A stretch of 64,000 bases of DNA, taken from Desulfolutivibrio sulfoxidireducens (GTDB taxonomy: Bacteria; Desulfobacterota; Desulfovibrionia; Desulfovibrionales; Desulfovibrionaceae). Of the stretch, positions 32,573-41,946 are shown piece by piece. The stretch covers positions 679,501-743,500 of the forward strand of contig NZ_CP045508.1 in assembly GCF_013376475.1 (NCBI RefSeq), given 5' to 3'. Positions within the stretch are counted from its first letter, which is position 1. Every line of letters begins with the position of its first letter. Both the position numbers and the translations under genes were made by a program. A model generated the notes under the pieces. The model saw only the letters and a list, made by a program, of their open reading frames with translations. It searched no databases and had not been told where the DNA came from.

Positions 32573-34852
32573 GTGAAGAATCCAGCCATGCGGCAGGGAC
32601 TTTTGGACATGGCCCGGGCCTTGGCCGGGAAAACGGACGGGGACGGATTCGGGGACCTCGCCGAGACCTTGCTTGCGGTCGTGCCCGTCCGGGTGCTGCT
32701 GGTGGACGCGGCGGGACGCGTGGTCTACGCCAATCCGGCCGCCAGGGCAGGACTTGGGGCAATCGAGGGCCGGCCGTGCGCCGAGGTCGTGGGGCCGTGC
32801 CCGGACTGCCCACTGCGAACCGGCGGGGCCATGGTCGTGGGCGATCCGGGCCAGGGCCGGGCCTGCGCCCCGGCTGGGGGCGGAGGGGTGGTGGTCTGTC
32901 GCGAGCCCGCCGTCCCTCACGCGTCGCGGCGGTCCAACTGGCTGGACGACGTGCTGGAACATTCCCCCTCGGCGATTTTCGTGCTGGATAGCGCCGGCCG
33001 TCTCGTGGAGGTCAGCCGGGCGGTGGTCGACCACCTGGGCCTGCCCGCGGCCCAGATCCGGGGCCGGCCGATTTCGGATTTCATGCCGGCCGGGGAGGCG
33101 GCGGACTTTCGCCGGGATGTGGAGCGGGTCTTCGACTCGGGCCGCCCCGGCCGCAGGAGGGAGAGCGTGGTGACGGCCGGGCGGATGGCCATCGCCGCGG
33201 TGACCCTGTTTCCTCTGCGCGACGAGAAAGGGCGCATCGACGCCGTGTGCGCCATCGCCTCGGACGTCACCGAGCGCCACGCGGCCGAGGAGGCCCTGCG
33301 CTACAGCGAGGAGAAATACCGCAGCATCTTCGAGAATTCCGCCGAGGGCATCTTCCAGTTTCTTCCCGACGGCCGGGTCATCGAATGCAATCCGGCCATG
33401 GCCCGGATCCTGGGCTACGCCTCGCCCGCCGATCTGATGGCCGAGGAGGGCGACATCCTCAAACGTATCCACGTGCAGCAGGAGGCCCGTCTGGATTTTC
33501 TGCGCGTCTTGGCCAAAAAGGGCCGGGTATTCGACTTCGAGGCCCAGGTGTATCGCCGCGACGGCCGCCGCGTCTGGGTCTCCACCAACGCCCTGGCGGT
33601 CATGGACCAGGACGGCAAGCTCGCCCGGGTGGAGGGAGCGGCCCGGGACATCACCGACAGGAAGCGCGCCGAGGAGGAACGCATGCTGCTTGTGGCCGCC
33701 GTGGAGCAGGCCGCCGAGGGCATGGTCATCATCGGCAGGAATTTCAAGGCCCAGTACGCCAATCCGGCCTTTGCCCGCATCCTGGGCATGGGGCCGGGGA
33801 AGGGCGGAGATCCGTCCGACGATTTGCAGCGCAACGTGGACCCGTTTCTGACCGACTCCGTGCGCGGCATCCTGGCCCTGGGCCTCAAATGGTCCGGCCG
33901 GACCCGCCAGGCCCGGCGCGACGGCAGCCAGTATGTGGCCGAGGTGCTCATCACCCCCATCCGGGACGAATCCGGGAAGATTTGCAACCATGTGATCCTG
34001 GTGCGCGACGTGACCCACGAGACCCGTCTGGAAAAACGTCTGCGCCAGGCCGAAAAGCTCGAGGCCATAGGCGTTTTGGCCGGGGGCATCGCCCATGATT
34101 TCAACAATATCCTGACCCCCATCCTGCTCAACGCCGAGGTGGCCCTGGCCGACCTTGAACCCGCCGATCCCATGCGTCGCCCCCTGACCGACGTGGTGGA
34201 CGCCGCCGGCCGGGCCAGGGATCTGGTGAAGCAGATCCTGGCCTTCTCCCGCCGAGAGGACCGCGAGCGCAGCCTCTTGATCCTCAACCCCCTGGTCAAG
34301 GAGACGGTCAAGCTCGTAGGCGGCATGGTGGACGGCAACATCGCCGTGATCGCGGACATCTCCGAACGCAACATCGCCATCCGGGCCGATCCCAGCCAGA
34401 TCCACCAGGTGGTCACGAACCTGTGCATGAACGCGGCCTACGCCATGAGCCCCGGCGGCGGGACCCTGACGATCGGGCTGGAGGTGGTGGAGAACGAGGA
34501 GGCCGGCCGGCGTGAGACGGGCCCGGCCTTTGTTCCGGGCGGGGCGGCGGATGTCGCGGGCGGCCGGGACAGGCCCATCCCGGACCTCCCTCCCGGCCGT
34601 TATGCCGGTCTTTCCGTGCGCGACACCGGGCATGGCATGGACCGTTCCACCGTGGAACGCATCTTCGAGCCGTTTTTCACCACCAAGCCCCCGGGCCAGG
34701 GTACGGGCATGGGGCTTGCGGCGGTGCACGGCATCGTCAAGGCCTGCGGCGGCGCGGTCACCGTGAACAGTTCCCCGGGCCGGGGCAGCATGTTCGTGGT
34801 CTTTTTTCCCCTGGCCGAGGCCGCCGAGGCCCGGACCCGGGAGCCCAGGTAA
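32573..34852 (+). CDS. Multi-PAS sensor histidine kinase
   Basis: Soluble sensor kinase with three to four PAS domains (about residues 35-120, 120-240, 260-375 and 380-480). The N-terminal one has a CPDCP segment that may be a redox or metal site. The phosphoacceptor His508 lies in GGIAHDFNN. Nucleotide-binding boxes are NLCMNAAYAM (N box), DTGHGMD (G1) and GTGMGLAAVHGI (G2). No membrane segment is seen. The GTG at 32573 gives 759 residues; the ATG at 32588 is an equal choice. The stop directly abuts the stop of the converging peptidase gene. The divergent GGDEF regulator is its likely partner. Confidence 0.9.
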   Translation: MKNPAMRQGLLDMARALAGKTDGDGFGDLAETLLAVVPVRVLLVDAAGRVVYANPAARAGLGAIEGRPCAEVVGPCPDCPLRTGGAMVVGDPGQGRACAPAGGGGVVVCREPAVPHASRRSNWLDDVLEHSPSAIFVLDSAGRLVEVSRAVVDHLGLPAAQIRGRPISDFMPAGEAADFRRDVERVFDSGRPGRRRESVVTAGRMAIAAVTLFPLRDEKGRIDAVCAIASDVTERHAAEEALRYSEEKYRSIFENSAEGIFQFLPDGRVIECNPAMARILGYASPADLMAEEGDILKRIHVQQEARLDFLRVLAKKGRVFDFEAQVYRRDGRRVWVSTNALAVMDQDGKLARVEGAARDITDRKRAEEERMLLVAAVEQAAEGMVIIGRNFKAQYANPAFARILGMGPGKGGDPSDDLQRNVDPFLTDSVRGILALGLKWSGRTRQARRDGSQYVAEVLITPIRDESGKICNHVILVRDVTHETRLEKRLRQAEKLEAIGVLAGGIAHDFNNILTPILLNAEVALADLEPADPMRRPLTDVVDAAGRARDLVKQILAFSRREDRERSLLILNPLVKETVKLVGGMVDGNIAVIADISERNIAIRADPSQIHQVVTNLCMNAAYAMSPGGGTLTIGLEVVENEEAGRRETGPAFVPGGAADVAGGRDRPIPDLPPGRYAGLSVRDTGHGMDRSTVERIFEPFFTTKPPGQGTGMGLAAVHGIVKACGGAVTVNSSPGRGSMFVVFFPLAEAAEARTREPR

Positions 34853-35518
34853 TCAGTGCCCCGGCGGCAGGGGCAGATCCAGCAGGGGGCGGGATCTCCA
34901 GCCCGGGCCGTCAAAGTGCCACCACTCCGAGGCCAGCGGCGAAAACCCCCCCTCGACCATGGCCGCCTCCAGGAGCCGGCTGTTGGCCTGGGCCGTCTGG
35001 TCGCCTCCCTGGTAATTCCGGGCCGCCTTTTGTGAAAAATCGTCGAATCCCGTGGGCATGGGCAGTTCCTTTCCTGCGGTGTCCACCAGGGTCAGGTCCA
35101 CGGCCGCGCCCCGGTTGTGTCGTGAGCCTCGCGCCGGCCGGCCGTGCTCTTCCACGGGCCGGGCCACAAAGCGCTTGTCCGGGGCCAGTTCCCACAAAAG
35201 CTTCTGGGCGGAGAAGGGGCGGTAGCAGTCGTAGAGCAGAAGCCCGAGGCCCTGCCGCCGCAACCGGGCCTGGACCATGACCAGCCCCTCGGCCGCCTCC
35301 CGGGCAAGGAAACACCGCCCGGAGGGATAGACCGCCCGGCCGGTGAAGTTGTCCGGCGTGGCGTAGCGCATCTCGATCCGGATGGTCGGGTCCAGGCTGG
35401 TCACCTCCACCAGCCCGGCCCGGGTCAGGGCCTCGACCTCTGGTTCCTGGGCCAGGGCGGCGGCGGCAAGGGCGAGGCATGCGGCCAATACAGCGGCGAT
35501 CCTGCACGGGACGGGCAT
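34853..35518 (-). CDS. D-alanyl-D-alanine dipeptidase, VanX family
   Basis: Zinc peptidase that releases D-alanine from D-Ala-D-Ala. The product starts at 35518 (MPVPCRIAAVLAACLALAA) with a signal peptide, so it is periplasmic or extracellular. Metal and catalytic residues fit the family: SRHNRGAAVDLTLVD (His and Asp) and EWWHFDGPG (catalytic Glu and His). Length is 221 residues. AAAGGAG lies before the ATG; another ATG at 35524 is possible. Isolated VanX homologues commonly recycle cell-wall peptides rather than give resistance; no van partner genes are here. Confidence 0.9.
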   Translation of the reverse strand: MPVPCRIAAVLAACLALAAAALAQEPEVEALTRAGLVEVTSLDPTIRIEMRYATPDNFTGRAVYPSGRCFLAREAAEGLVMVQARLRRQGLGLLLYDCYRPFSAQKLLWELAPDKRFVARPVEEHGRPARGSRHNRGAAVDLTLVDTAGKELPMPTGFDDFSQKAARNYQGGDQTAQANSRLLEAAMVEGGFSPLASEWWHFDGPGWRSRPLLDLPLPPGH

Positions 35519-35725
35519 GGGCATGCTCCTTTGATGTTGCGGCGGGGCAGGGGATAGGCCGGTCCTGCCGTATTTGTCCCGGGGTGTCCACCCGGATCGC
35601 GGTCGGATCGCGGCGTTTCCCGCCAGACGCCGGGTCCGCTTGACGGGAGCGCCGGGGCGATGAAATAAGCGGGCTAGGCGGGCCGCCTTCGTATCGTGGG
35701 CTCGGGACCGCCAAGGAGAAAAACG

Positions 35726-36244
35726 ATGCCTGAGAAACACGGAGTGGTGACCTTTCAGGGCAACCCCCTGACCCTTTTGGGAGATCTTCCGGCGGTGGGG
35801 GCCAAGGCCCCGGAGTTCACCGTCCTGACCAACGACGTGTCCCCTGTGGGATTGGCCGATTTTACGGAAAAGGTCCTGGTCGTGGTGTCCGTGCCCTCCG
35901 TGGACACCCCGGTGTGCGACCTGGAGACCCGTCGCTTCAACGCCGAGGCCACGGGCCTTGGCCCCCAGGTGCGCATCCTGGTGGTCAGCATGGACCTGCC
36001 CTTTGCCCAGAAGCGCTGGTGCGCGGCCGCCGGGGTGGACCGGGTGACCACCCTGTCCGACCATGCCCTGGCCTCCTTCGGCCAGGCCTACGGGGTCCTG
36101 ATCAAGGAGTTGCGGCTTCTGGCCCGGGCGGTCTTCGTCCTGAACACGGACCGCGCGGTGACCTACGCCCAACTGGTTCCCGAGATCACCTCCGAGCCGG
36201 ACTACGCCGCCGCCCTTGACGCGGCCAGGGCCGCCCTGGCATGA
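35726..36244 (+). CDS. tpx: Thiol peroxidase Tpx
   Basis: Atypical 2-Cys peroxiredoxin that reduces peroxides using thioredoxin. The peroxidatic cysteine lies in PSVDTPVCDLETR and the resolving cysteine in AQKRWCAAAGV. The N-terminus (VVTFQGNPLTLLGDLP) is typical. The ATG at 35726 has AAGGAGAAAAACG; the frame extends upstream but without support. Length is 172 residues. The stop overlaps the next lipoprotein gene by ATGA. Confidence 0.96.
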   Translation: MPEKHGVVTFQGNPLTLLGDLPAVGAKAPEFTVLTNDVSPVGLADFTEKVLVVVSVPSVDTPVCDLETRRFNAEATGLGPQVRILVVSMDLPFAQKRWCAAAGVDRVTTLSDHALASFGQAYGVLIKELRLLARAVFVLNTDRAVTYAQLVPEITSEPDYAAALDAARAALA

Positions 36245-36855
36245 CCGGCCGCTTCTTGTCCCGGGCCGTCCCGGCGCTTTTGTGTCTGGCGGTCCTTTTC
36301 TGCGCGGGCTGCGGGGCCTATCGGGCCAATGTGGCCTGCCAGGCCGTGGTGGAGAAGGAGGACGCCGGCCGGGGGGTCCAGGTCGTGGTGAACGCCGCCG
36401 ACGCCCGGCCGGATCCGTCCGTGGGCCAGCGCGATCCGGGCATGAAGATGCTCGGGAGCGTGGTGGTGGACCCGGGCGTCGCCCAGACCCTGGAACGGGC
36501 CGTTTCCCGGGGGCTCACGGACAAGGGGTTCGCTCCCTCCCAGGCCTCGCCGGCCGTGGTCCGCACCCTGGCCGTGGCGCTTTCCCGGTTGACCTACACC
36601 GGCACCCCCAGGCTGGGCGGATTGACGGCCGAGGCCCGGGTCGCGCTAACGGTCACGGCGGACAACAACGGGGAAATCCTGGAAAAGACCTACGACGCCA
36701 CGACCCAGTGGAAGCTTTCCGGCTCAAACGTGGAACCGGATTTCGACCGCCTTTTGGGGCAGACCATGTCCAAGGCCGTCTCCAAGATGGTCGGCGATTA
36801 CGACCTGCTCAATTTTCTGGCCAAAACCGTGCTGCGGACCCGGGAACTGGGCTGA
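36241..36855 (+). CDS. YajG-like lipoprotein
   Basis: The product (204 residues) has a lipobox (LFCAGC, cysteine near residue 24). The mature domain, with repeated strands such as VQVVVNAADARPDPSVGQRD and LGGLTAEARVALTVTADN, resembles the YajG family of outer-membrane lipoproteins, whose function is unknown. The ATGA overlap with tpx suggests the two are cotranslated. Followed 42 bases later by ychF. Confidence 0.72.
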   Translation: MTGRFLSRAVPALLCLAVLFCAGCGAYRANVACQAVVEKEDAGRGVQVVVNAADARPDPSVGQRDPGMKMLGSVVVDPGVAQTLERAVSRGLTDKGFAPSQASPAVVRTLAVALSRLTYTGTPRLGGLTAEARVALTVTADNNGEILEKTYDATTQWKLSGSNVEPDFDRLLGQTMSKAVSKMVGDYDLLNFLAKTVLRTRELG

Positions 36856-36897
36856 CCGGCCCGGGAACCGCCTCGCAGCGAAAAGGATGCGTTTTTC

Positions 36898-38007
36898 ATG
36901 TCGCTTTCCATAGGCATCGTCGGGCTGCCCAACGTGGGCAAGTCCACCCTGTTCAACGCCCTGACCAAGGCCCAGAACGCCCAGGCCGCCAACTATCCCT
37001 TCTGCACCATCGAGCCCAACACGGCCGTGGTGCCCGTGCCCGACACCCGCCTTTCGGCCCTGGCCGAACTGGTCAATCCCAAGGTGGTCACCCCGGCCAC
37101 GGTGCGTTTCGTGGACATCGCCGGTCTGGTCAAGGGCGCAAGCCAGGGCGAGGGACTGGGCAACCGCTTTCTGGCCAACATCCGCGAAACCGGGGTGATC
37201 CTGCACGTGGTGCGGGCCTTTGCCGAGGACGACGTGGTCCACGTGCATGGCGGGGTGGACCCGGTGAGGGACATGGACGTCATCGAGACCGAGCTTATCC
37301 TGGCCGACGCCCAGACCATGGAGACGCGCATCGACCGGCTACGCAAACAGGCCAAGCCCGGGGGCAAGGACAGGGAGGCGGCCGAGGCCCTGGCCTGCGC
37401 CGAACGGCTCCTGGCCCACCTCATGTCCGGCCAGCCCGCCGCCTCGGTGCCGGATGCGGACGAACCGGCCATGGCCGCCTTTCTGGCCGACGCGAGGCCC
37501 ATCACCGCCAAGAAGGTCATCTACTGCGCCAACGTGGACGAGGCGGGCATCGACGGCCAAGGCCCGGCGGCCCTGGCCGTGGCCGAACGCGCCGCCGCGC
37601 GGGGGGCGGAATTCGCCGTGGTCTGCGCCCGCATGGAGGAGGAACTGGCCGGGATGGACGAGGCCGAGAGGCGGGAGTTTCTGTCCTCCTACGGGGTGGC
37701 GGAAAGCGGCCTGGACCAGGTCATTGCCAAGGGCTACCAGACGCTGGGGCTTATCAGCTATTTCACGGCCGGACCCAAGGAGGTCCGGGCCTGGACCGTG
37801 CGCCGGGGGAGCCGCGCGCCCCAGGCCGCCGCCGAGATCCATACGGATTTCGAAAAGGGATTTATCCGGGCGGAGATCATCTCCTTCGAGGAATACGTCC
37901 GGCACGGCTCCGAGGCCAAATGCCGGGCGGCCGGGGTCATGCGCCTGGAGGGCAAGGACTACGAGGTGCGCGACGGCGACGTCATCCATTTCCTTTTTAA
38001 TGTGTAG
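36898..38007 (+). CDS. ychF: Redox-regulated ATPase YchF
   Basis: Obg-family P-loop ATPase that binds ribosomes and responds to oxidative stress. The P-loop is GLPNVGKSTLFNAL (about residue 10). The switch region YPFCTIEPN is followed by FVDIAGLVKGASQGEGLGNRFLANIRE. A TGS domain ends the 369 residues (FEKGFIRAEIISFEEYV...). Family length is normal. The nearby tpx fits a stress link, by inference. Confidence 0.97.
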   Translation: MSLSIGIVGLPNVGKSTLFNALTKAQNAQAANYPFCTIEPNTAVVPVPDTRLSALAELVNPKVVTPATVRFVDIAGLVKGASQGEGLGNRFLANIRETGVILHVVRAFAEDDVVHVHGGVDPVRDMDVIETELILADAQTMETRIDRLRKQAKPGGKDREAAEALACAERLLAHLMSGQPAASVPDADEPAMAAFLADARPITAKKVIYCANVDEAGIDGQGPAALAVAERAAARGAEFAVVCARMEEELAGMDEAERREFLSSYGVAESGLDQVIAKGYQTLGLISYFTAGPKEVRAWTVRRGSRAPQAAAEIHTDFEKGFIRAEIISFEEYVRHGSEAKCRAAGVMRLEGKDYEVRDGDVIHFLFNV

Positions 38008-38099
38008 GGACCGGATCAAACTACTGGAAATTGTTTCAGGCCTGGGCTAGTTTTAAAAAACTCTCCGGGATTTCAGGAAAAACGAACGGATCAGGCATC

Positions 38100-40766
38100 G
38101 TGGGCAATCCGGACGCGACACAAAAGCACATCGAACAGGCCATGGACGGCGGGGACGAGGCGGACCCGGCGGCCGTGTTTTCCATGGTGTGCGGCGACCA
38201 CGAAGGCGTTCACGCCTTCCTGAACGCCGTGGCCGTGGGCATGGCGGTCATGGACGAACAGGGCCGGCTGCTGTGGGCGAACAAGGCCCTGGGGCGCATC
38301 CTGGACCGCGCCCCGGCAAGCCTCACGGGGCAGCCCTTCACCCGCTACGTGGCGGACATGGATCCCGGGCAGGCCCTTGAGCTGCACCGAAGATACCTGG
38401 CCGGGGGCTCGGGCATGACCAAGGAGTGGACGGCCCTGCGCAGGGACGGCCGGCGGGTGCCCGTCTACGTCTCTCCCGGACGCCTGCGGATATCCGGCGA
38501 CACCACCTGTTCCCTGATCTGCGTCACCGACCTGACCGCTCAGGGCGAGAACAAGGAGGCCCTCACGCGTCGGGCCTTCCAGCAGGGCATCATCTCCGAG
38601 ATCGGGCTTTTCGCCTTGTCCTCGGGCGACATTCTGGGGCTCATGCGCAAGACCGTGCTGCTTATGGTCTCCATTTTGGACGTGGAGATGGCCGAGGTGA
38701 TGCGCCTGATGCCGGACGGCGCGCTTCGCCTCGAGGCCGGCGTGGGCAGCCCTGATCCGGAAGGGACGATCTACCCCGGGCAGGCCGATTCCGGCCAGTC
38801 CATGGCCGCCTATCTCCAGTCGGCCAGCGGTCCGGTGATCATGGAGGACTATGCCGGGGAGACGCGGTTCACGGTCCCGGACGTGTTCCTGCGGGCCGGG
38901 ATGCGTAGCGGCGTGGGCATGCTCATCCACGGCCGCGACGGGCACTATGGTTTTCTGGGGGCGCACACCAGCAAAAAACGCGTTTTCACCGAGGACGACG
39001 TCCATTTCCTGCAGTCCCTGGCCAACGTGCTCTCCGAGGCCGTGACCCGGACCGGGGCCGAGGCCGCCCTGGCCGCGTCCAACCGCCTGGGCCGGCTGAT
39101 CCTCGAGGCCGTGGGCGAGGGCATCTTCGGCATCGACCGGGCGGGCAGCATCACCTTCGTCAATCCGGCCACGGCCCAGTTGACCGGGTATCCGGCCGAA
39201 AAATTGGCCGGCGAGGATCCCCACGCCCTGTGGCACCACTCCAAACCCGACGGCAAACCCTTCCCCCGCTCCAAAAGCCCCATCCTGAAGGTCCTGGCCG
39301 ACGGTCGCCGCCGGCATGTCCGGGAGGACTGGTTCTGGCGGGCCGACGGACGCATCTTTCCCGTGGATTACGTGGTCACGCCGCTTCTGGAGGACGACCA
39401 GATACGCGGGGCGGTGGTGGCCTTTCGGGACATCACCGAGCGCAAGAAGGCCGAGAAGGCCCTGACCTATCAGGCCTACCACGACGAGCTCACGGGCCTG
39501 TACAACCGGGCCTTTTTCATCGAACGCCTGGAACGGGCCATGCGCGCGACCAAGAGCGGCGGTCGCGGACACTTCGCGGTCATGTTTTTAGACATCGACG
39601 ATTTCAAGTTCGTCAACGACAGCCTGGGGCACACCGTGGGTGATCGACTGCTGCGCGGCATCGCCATGCGCCTGTGGAACACCCTGGACCCGGGCGACGT
39701 CATCGCCCGGTTCGGCGGCGATGAATTCGCCGTGTTGGTGGATGGCCGTGACGTCCCGGGCAAGGGGCTGGCCACGGCCGAACGCATCCACGAGGAATTC
39801 AAAAAACCCGCGCGCATCGACGAGTTCGAATTCTACGTCACGGCCAGCATCGGCATCGTGGACGACGTGGCCGGGTACGAAGGGGTGGACGAGGTGCTTC
39901 GGGACGCGGATACGGCCATGTTTCAGGCCAAATCCCGGGGCAAGGGAAACAGCGAGGTTTTTGACCGGGCCATGCACGACCGGGCCAGCGAGCGCCTGCA
40001 TCTGGTGACCGGGCTGCGCCGGGCCCTGGAACACGGCGAACTGTACCTGGCCTACCAGCCCATCTTTCGCCTCCCGGACCGGCGTACCGTGGGCTTCGAG
40101 GCCCTGGCCCGGTGGCGGCATCCCGTGCGCGGCATCCTGTCCCCGGCGGTGTTCATCCCCGTGGCCGAGTCCTCGGGACTGATCCTGCCCCTGGGTGACT
40201 TCGTTTTGCGCGAATGTTGCGGCCGTATGCGCCGGTGGATCGACGAACACCCCGGGGCGGGCGGAATGTCGATCTCGGCCAACATCTCGGCCAAGCAGCT
40301 CATGCAGGGGGATCTGGCCGCCCGGGTGGGCCGGGTCCTGGGCGAGACCGGCCTCGATCCAAGGCATCTCAAACTGGAAATCACCGAATCGGTGCTCATG
40401 GAGAACGCCGAACTGGCCGTGGATCTGCTAAGCCGCCTGCGGGACATGGGCGTGCGCCTGTCCGTGGACGATTTCGGCACGGGCTATTCCTCCCTTTCGT
40501 ATCTGCGCCGTCTCCCGGTCAACGAACTGAAGATCGACCGTTCCTTCGTTTCCAATATGGACGTCAACCCGGAAAAGTTCGAAATCGTGCGGGCCATCGT
40601 GCAGTTGGCCCGGGCCCTCAACCTCGACGTGTGCGCCGAGGGCGTGGAGACCGAGGCCGAACTGGCCGGACTTTTGTCCCTGGGATGCGGTCTGGGCCAG
40701 GGCTATCTGCACGCCCGGCCCCTGCCCGCCGACGAGGCCCGGGCCTTCATCCCCGACCCCCTCTGA
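38100..40766 (+). CDS. PAS-GAF-PAS-GGDEF-EAL signalling protein
   Basis: Cytoplasmic cyclic-di-GMP enzyme with both synthetic and degradative domains. Order (numbered from the GTG at 38100): PAS (about residues 40-145), GAF (165-320), PAS (325-440), GGDEF (455-615, active site RFGGDEFAVLV), EAL (630-875, starting with FEALARWRHP, followed by ESVLMENAE and DDFGTGYSSLSYLRRL). Both motifs look intact, so either activity is possible. The start is uncertain: an ATG at 38142 and upstream TTG at 38031 are alternatives and none has a good ribosome site. About 889 residues. Confidence 0.9.
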   Translation: MGNPDATQKHIEQAMDGGDEADPAAVFSMVCGDHEGVHAFLNAVAVGMAVMDEQGRLLWANKALGRILDRAPASLTGQPFTRYVADMDPGQALELHRRYLAGGSGMTKEWTALRRDGRRVPVYVSPGRLRISGDTTCSLICVTDLTAQGENKEALTRRAFQQGIISEIGLFALSSGDILGLMRKTVLLMVSILDVEMAEVMRLMPDGALRLEAGVGSPDPEGTIYPGQADSGQSMAAYLQSASGPVIMEDYAGETRFTVPDVFLRAGMRSGVGMLIHGRDGHYGFLGAHTSKKRVFTEDDVHFLQSLANVLSEAVTRTGAEAALAASNRLGRLILEAVGEGIFGIDRAGSITFVNPATAQLTGYPAEKLAGEDPHALWHHSKPDGKPFPRSKSPILKVLADGRRRHVREDWFWRADGRIFPVDYVVTPLLEDDQIRGAVVAFRDITERKKAEKALTYQAYHDELTGLYNRAFFIERLERAMRATKSGGRGHFAVMFLDIDDFKFVNDSLGHTVGDRLLRGIAMRLWNTLDPGDVIARFGGDEFAVLVDGRDVPGKGLATAERIHEEFKKPARIDEFEFYVTASIGIVDDVAGYEGVDEVLRDADTAMFQAKSRGKGNSEVFDRAMHDRASERLHLVTGLRRALEHGELYLAYQPIFRLPDRRTVGFEALARWRHPVRGILSPAVFIPVAESSGLILPLGDFVLRECCGRMRRWIDEHPGAGGMSISANISAKQLMQGDLAARVGRVLGETGLDPRHLKLEITESVLMENAELAVDLLSRLRDMGVRLSVDDFGTGYSSLSYLRRLPVNELKIDRSFVSNMDVNPEKFEIVRAIVQLARALNLDVCAEGVETEAELAGLLSLGCGLGQGYLHARPLPADEARAFIPDPL

Positions 40767-40952
40767 TGTCGGGTCCTCGAAATCCTGGTATGCGAATGGA
40801 GAGGTAATACCCTGAAATCGGTATTTTTTTAAACGATGCTGACGTTTTTTTCAGGGTCGCGCCGCCAGGCGGCCCGACCGGCGCGAAAATCCGTGGTGTT
40901 TCCGGGCACCGCGACAGGTAACGGCGTCCTTCCGACCGAAAAGGCCTGATCC

Positions 40953-41672
40953 TCACGAAAATCCCCGATCTCTCAGGGCCAGTTCCAAAAGGGCGTTGAC
41001 TGCGGCCGCGGCCGACGTCGAGCCGCCCTTTCTTCCCTGTATGGTGATGTAGGGCACGCCCCGGGCCGAGTCCCCGAATTCCGCCAGCCTGGCCTTGGAC
41101 TGGGCCGCGTTGACGAACCCCACGGGCATGCCCAGCACCAGGGCCGGCCGGACGCGGCCGGCGCGCATGTGGTCGAGAAGCCGCAAAAGGGCCGTGGGCG
41201 CGTTGCCGATCACGAAGACAAGCGGCGCGTTCGGCATATCCGCCACGATCCCGGGTCCCCGGGCCAGGTCCACGGCCAGGTCCACGGCCGCCGCCGTGCG
41301 GGTGGTTCCCTCCCGTCTGGCCGTCTCGGCCGCGCGGGGATCGCCGATCAGGCACACGGCCCGGCATCCAAGCGGTGCAAGGCGTCTTTGCGGGATGCCC
41401 ATGCGGGCCATCTCCGTGTCCGTGACCAGGACCGCCCCGGCGGCCAGCGCGGCCAGGCCCGCCTCCACGGCCCGGGGATGGAAACGCGCCAGGGCAAGCA
41501 GCTCGAAGTCCGCCGTGGCGTGGATCATGCGCCGGAGCACCTCCCAGGCCGGGCCGGCGAAGGGCCGGGGTTCGGGAACCTCGGCGTCGATCAGGCGGAA
41601 GGATTCGCGTTCGATGTCGTCCGGCAGGCGTTGGGGGGCAAGCGGGGCGTTGTCTGGAATGTCGGTGGGCAT
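40953..41672 (-). CDS. cbiC: Precorrin-8X methylmutase
   Basis: Moves a methyl group within precorrin-8X (or cobalt-precorrin-8) in cobalamin synthesis. Conserved elements are visible: IHATADFELLALARFHPRAVEAG, VTDTEMARMGIPQRRL, VIGNAPTALLRLL, GMPVGFVNAAQSKARLAE and TIQGRKGGSTSAAAAVNALLELAL. I place the start at the ATG 41672 (MPTDIPDNAPLAP), giving 239 residues; no clear ribosome site is seen. It stands alone, with no other cobalamin gene in the window. No cobalamin riboswitch was recognised upstream. Confidence 0.94.
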   Translation of the reverse strand: MPTDIPDNAPLAPQRLPDDIERESFRLIDAEVPEPRPFAGPAWEVLRRMIHATADFELLALARFHPRAVEAGLAALAAGAVLVTDTEMARMGIPQRRLAPLGCRAVCLIGDPRAAETARREGTTRTAAAVDLAVDLARGPGIVADMPNAPLVFVIGNAPTALLRLLDHMRAGRVRPALVLGMPVGFVNAAQSKARLAEFGDSARGVPYITIQGRKGGSTSAAAAVNALLELALRDRGFS

Positions 41673-41946
41673 GTCCCGGTGTGTATCCGGGTTTTTCGCC
41701 CGGGCCAAGGGGCGCGTTTTCGGGACGGGGAGGCCCGGTTGGAGGGGACCGGCTTTCCTGCGTCCGCAAAGGGTTTTTTTCACGGAATCCGAAGACCGGG
41801 CGGCATGTTCACCGGATCGTCACCATGTCCGGATAGTGTTCATTCGCCGCAATGGATGTTCGTCGGGACCGGCAGCCCGGTCCCGAAAGGCCCGTCAGGG
41901 GGCGGGGCGAGGGCGGCGAGCCTCATATCGCGGGGGAAAACAGCGA

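Noticed and set aside
34840-34860. Stop codons of the kinase and VanX-like genes abutting with no gap, possibly indicating a fusion or frame error
   Set aside because: The genes converge on opposite strands and both C-termini look complete, so this is just compact convergent packing.
41673-41946. Possible cobalamin riboswitch upstream of cbiC
   Set aside because: I looked for the B12-box and found no match; the stretch between cbiC and phoU has no clear conserved fold.
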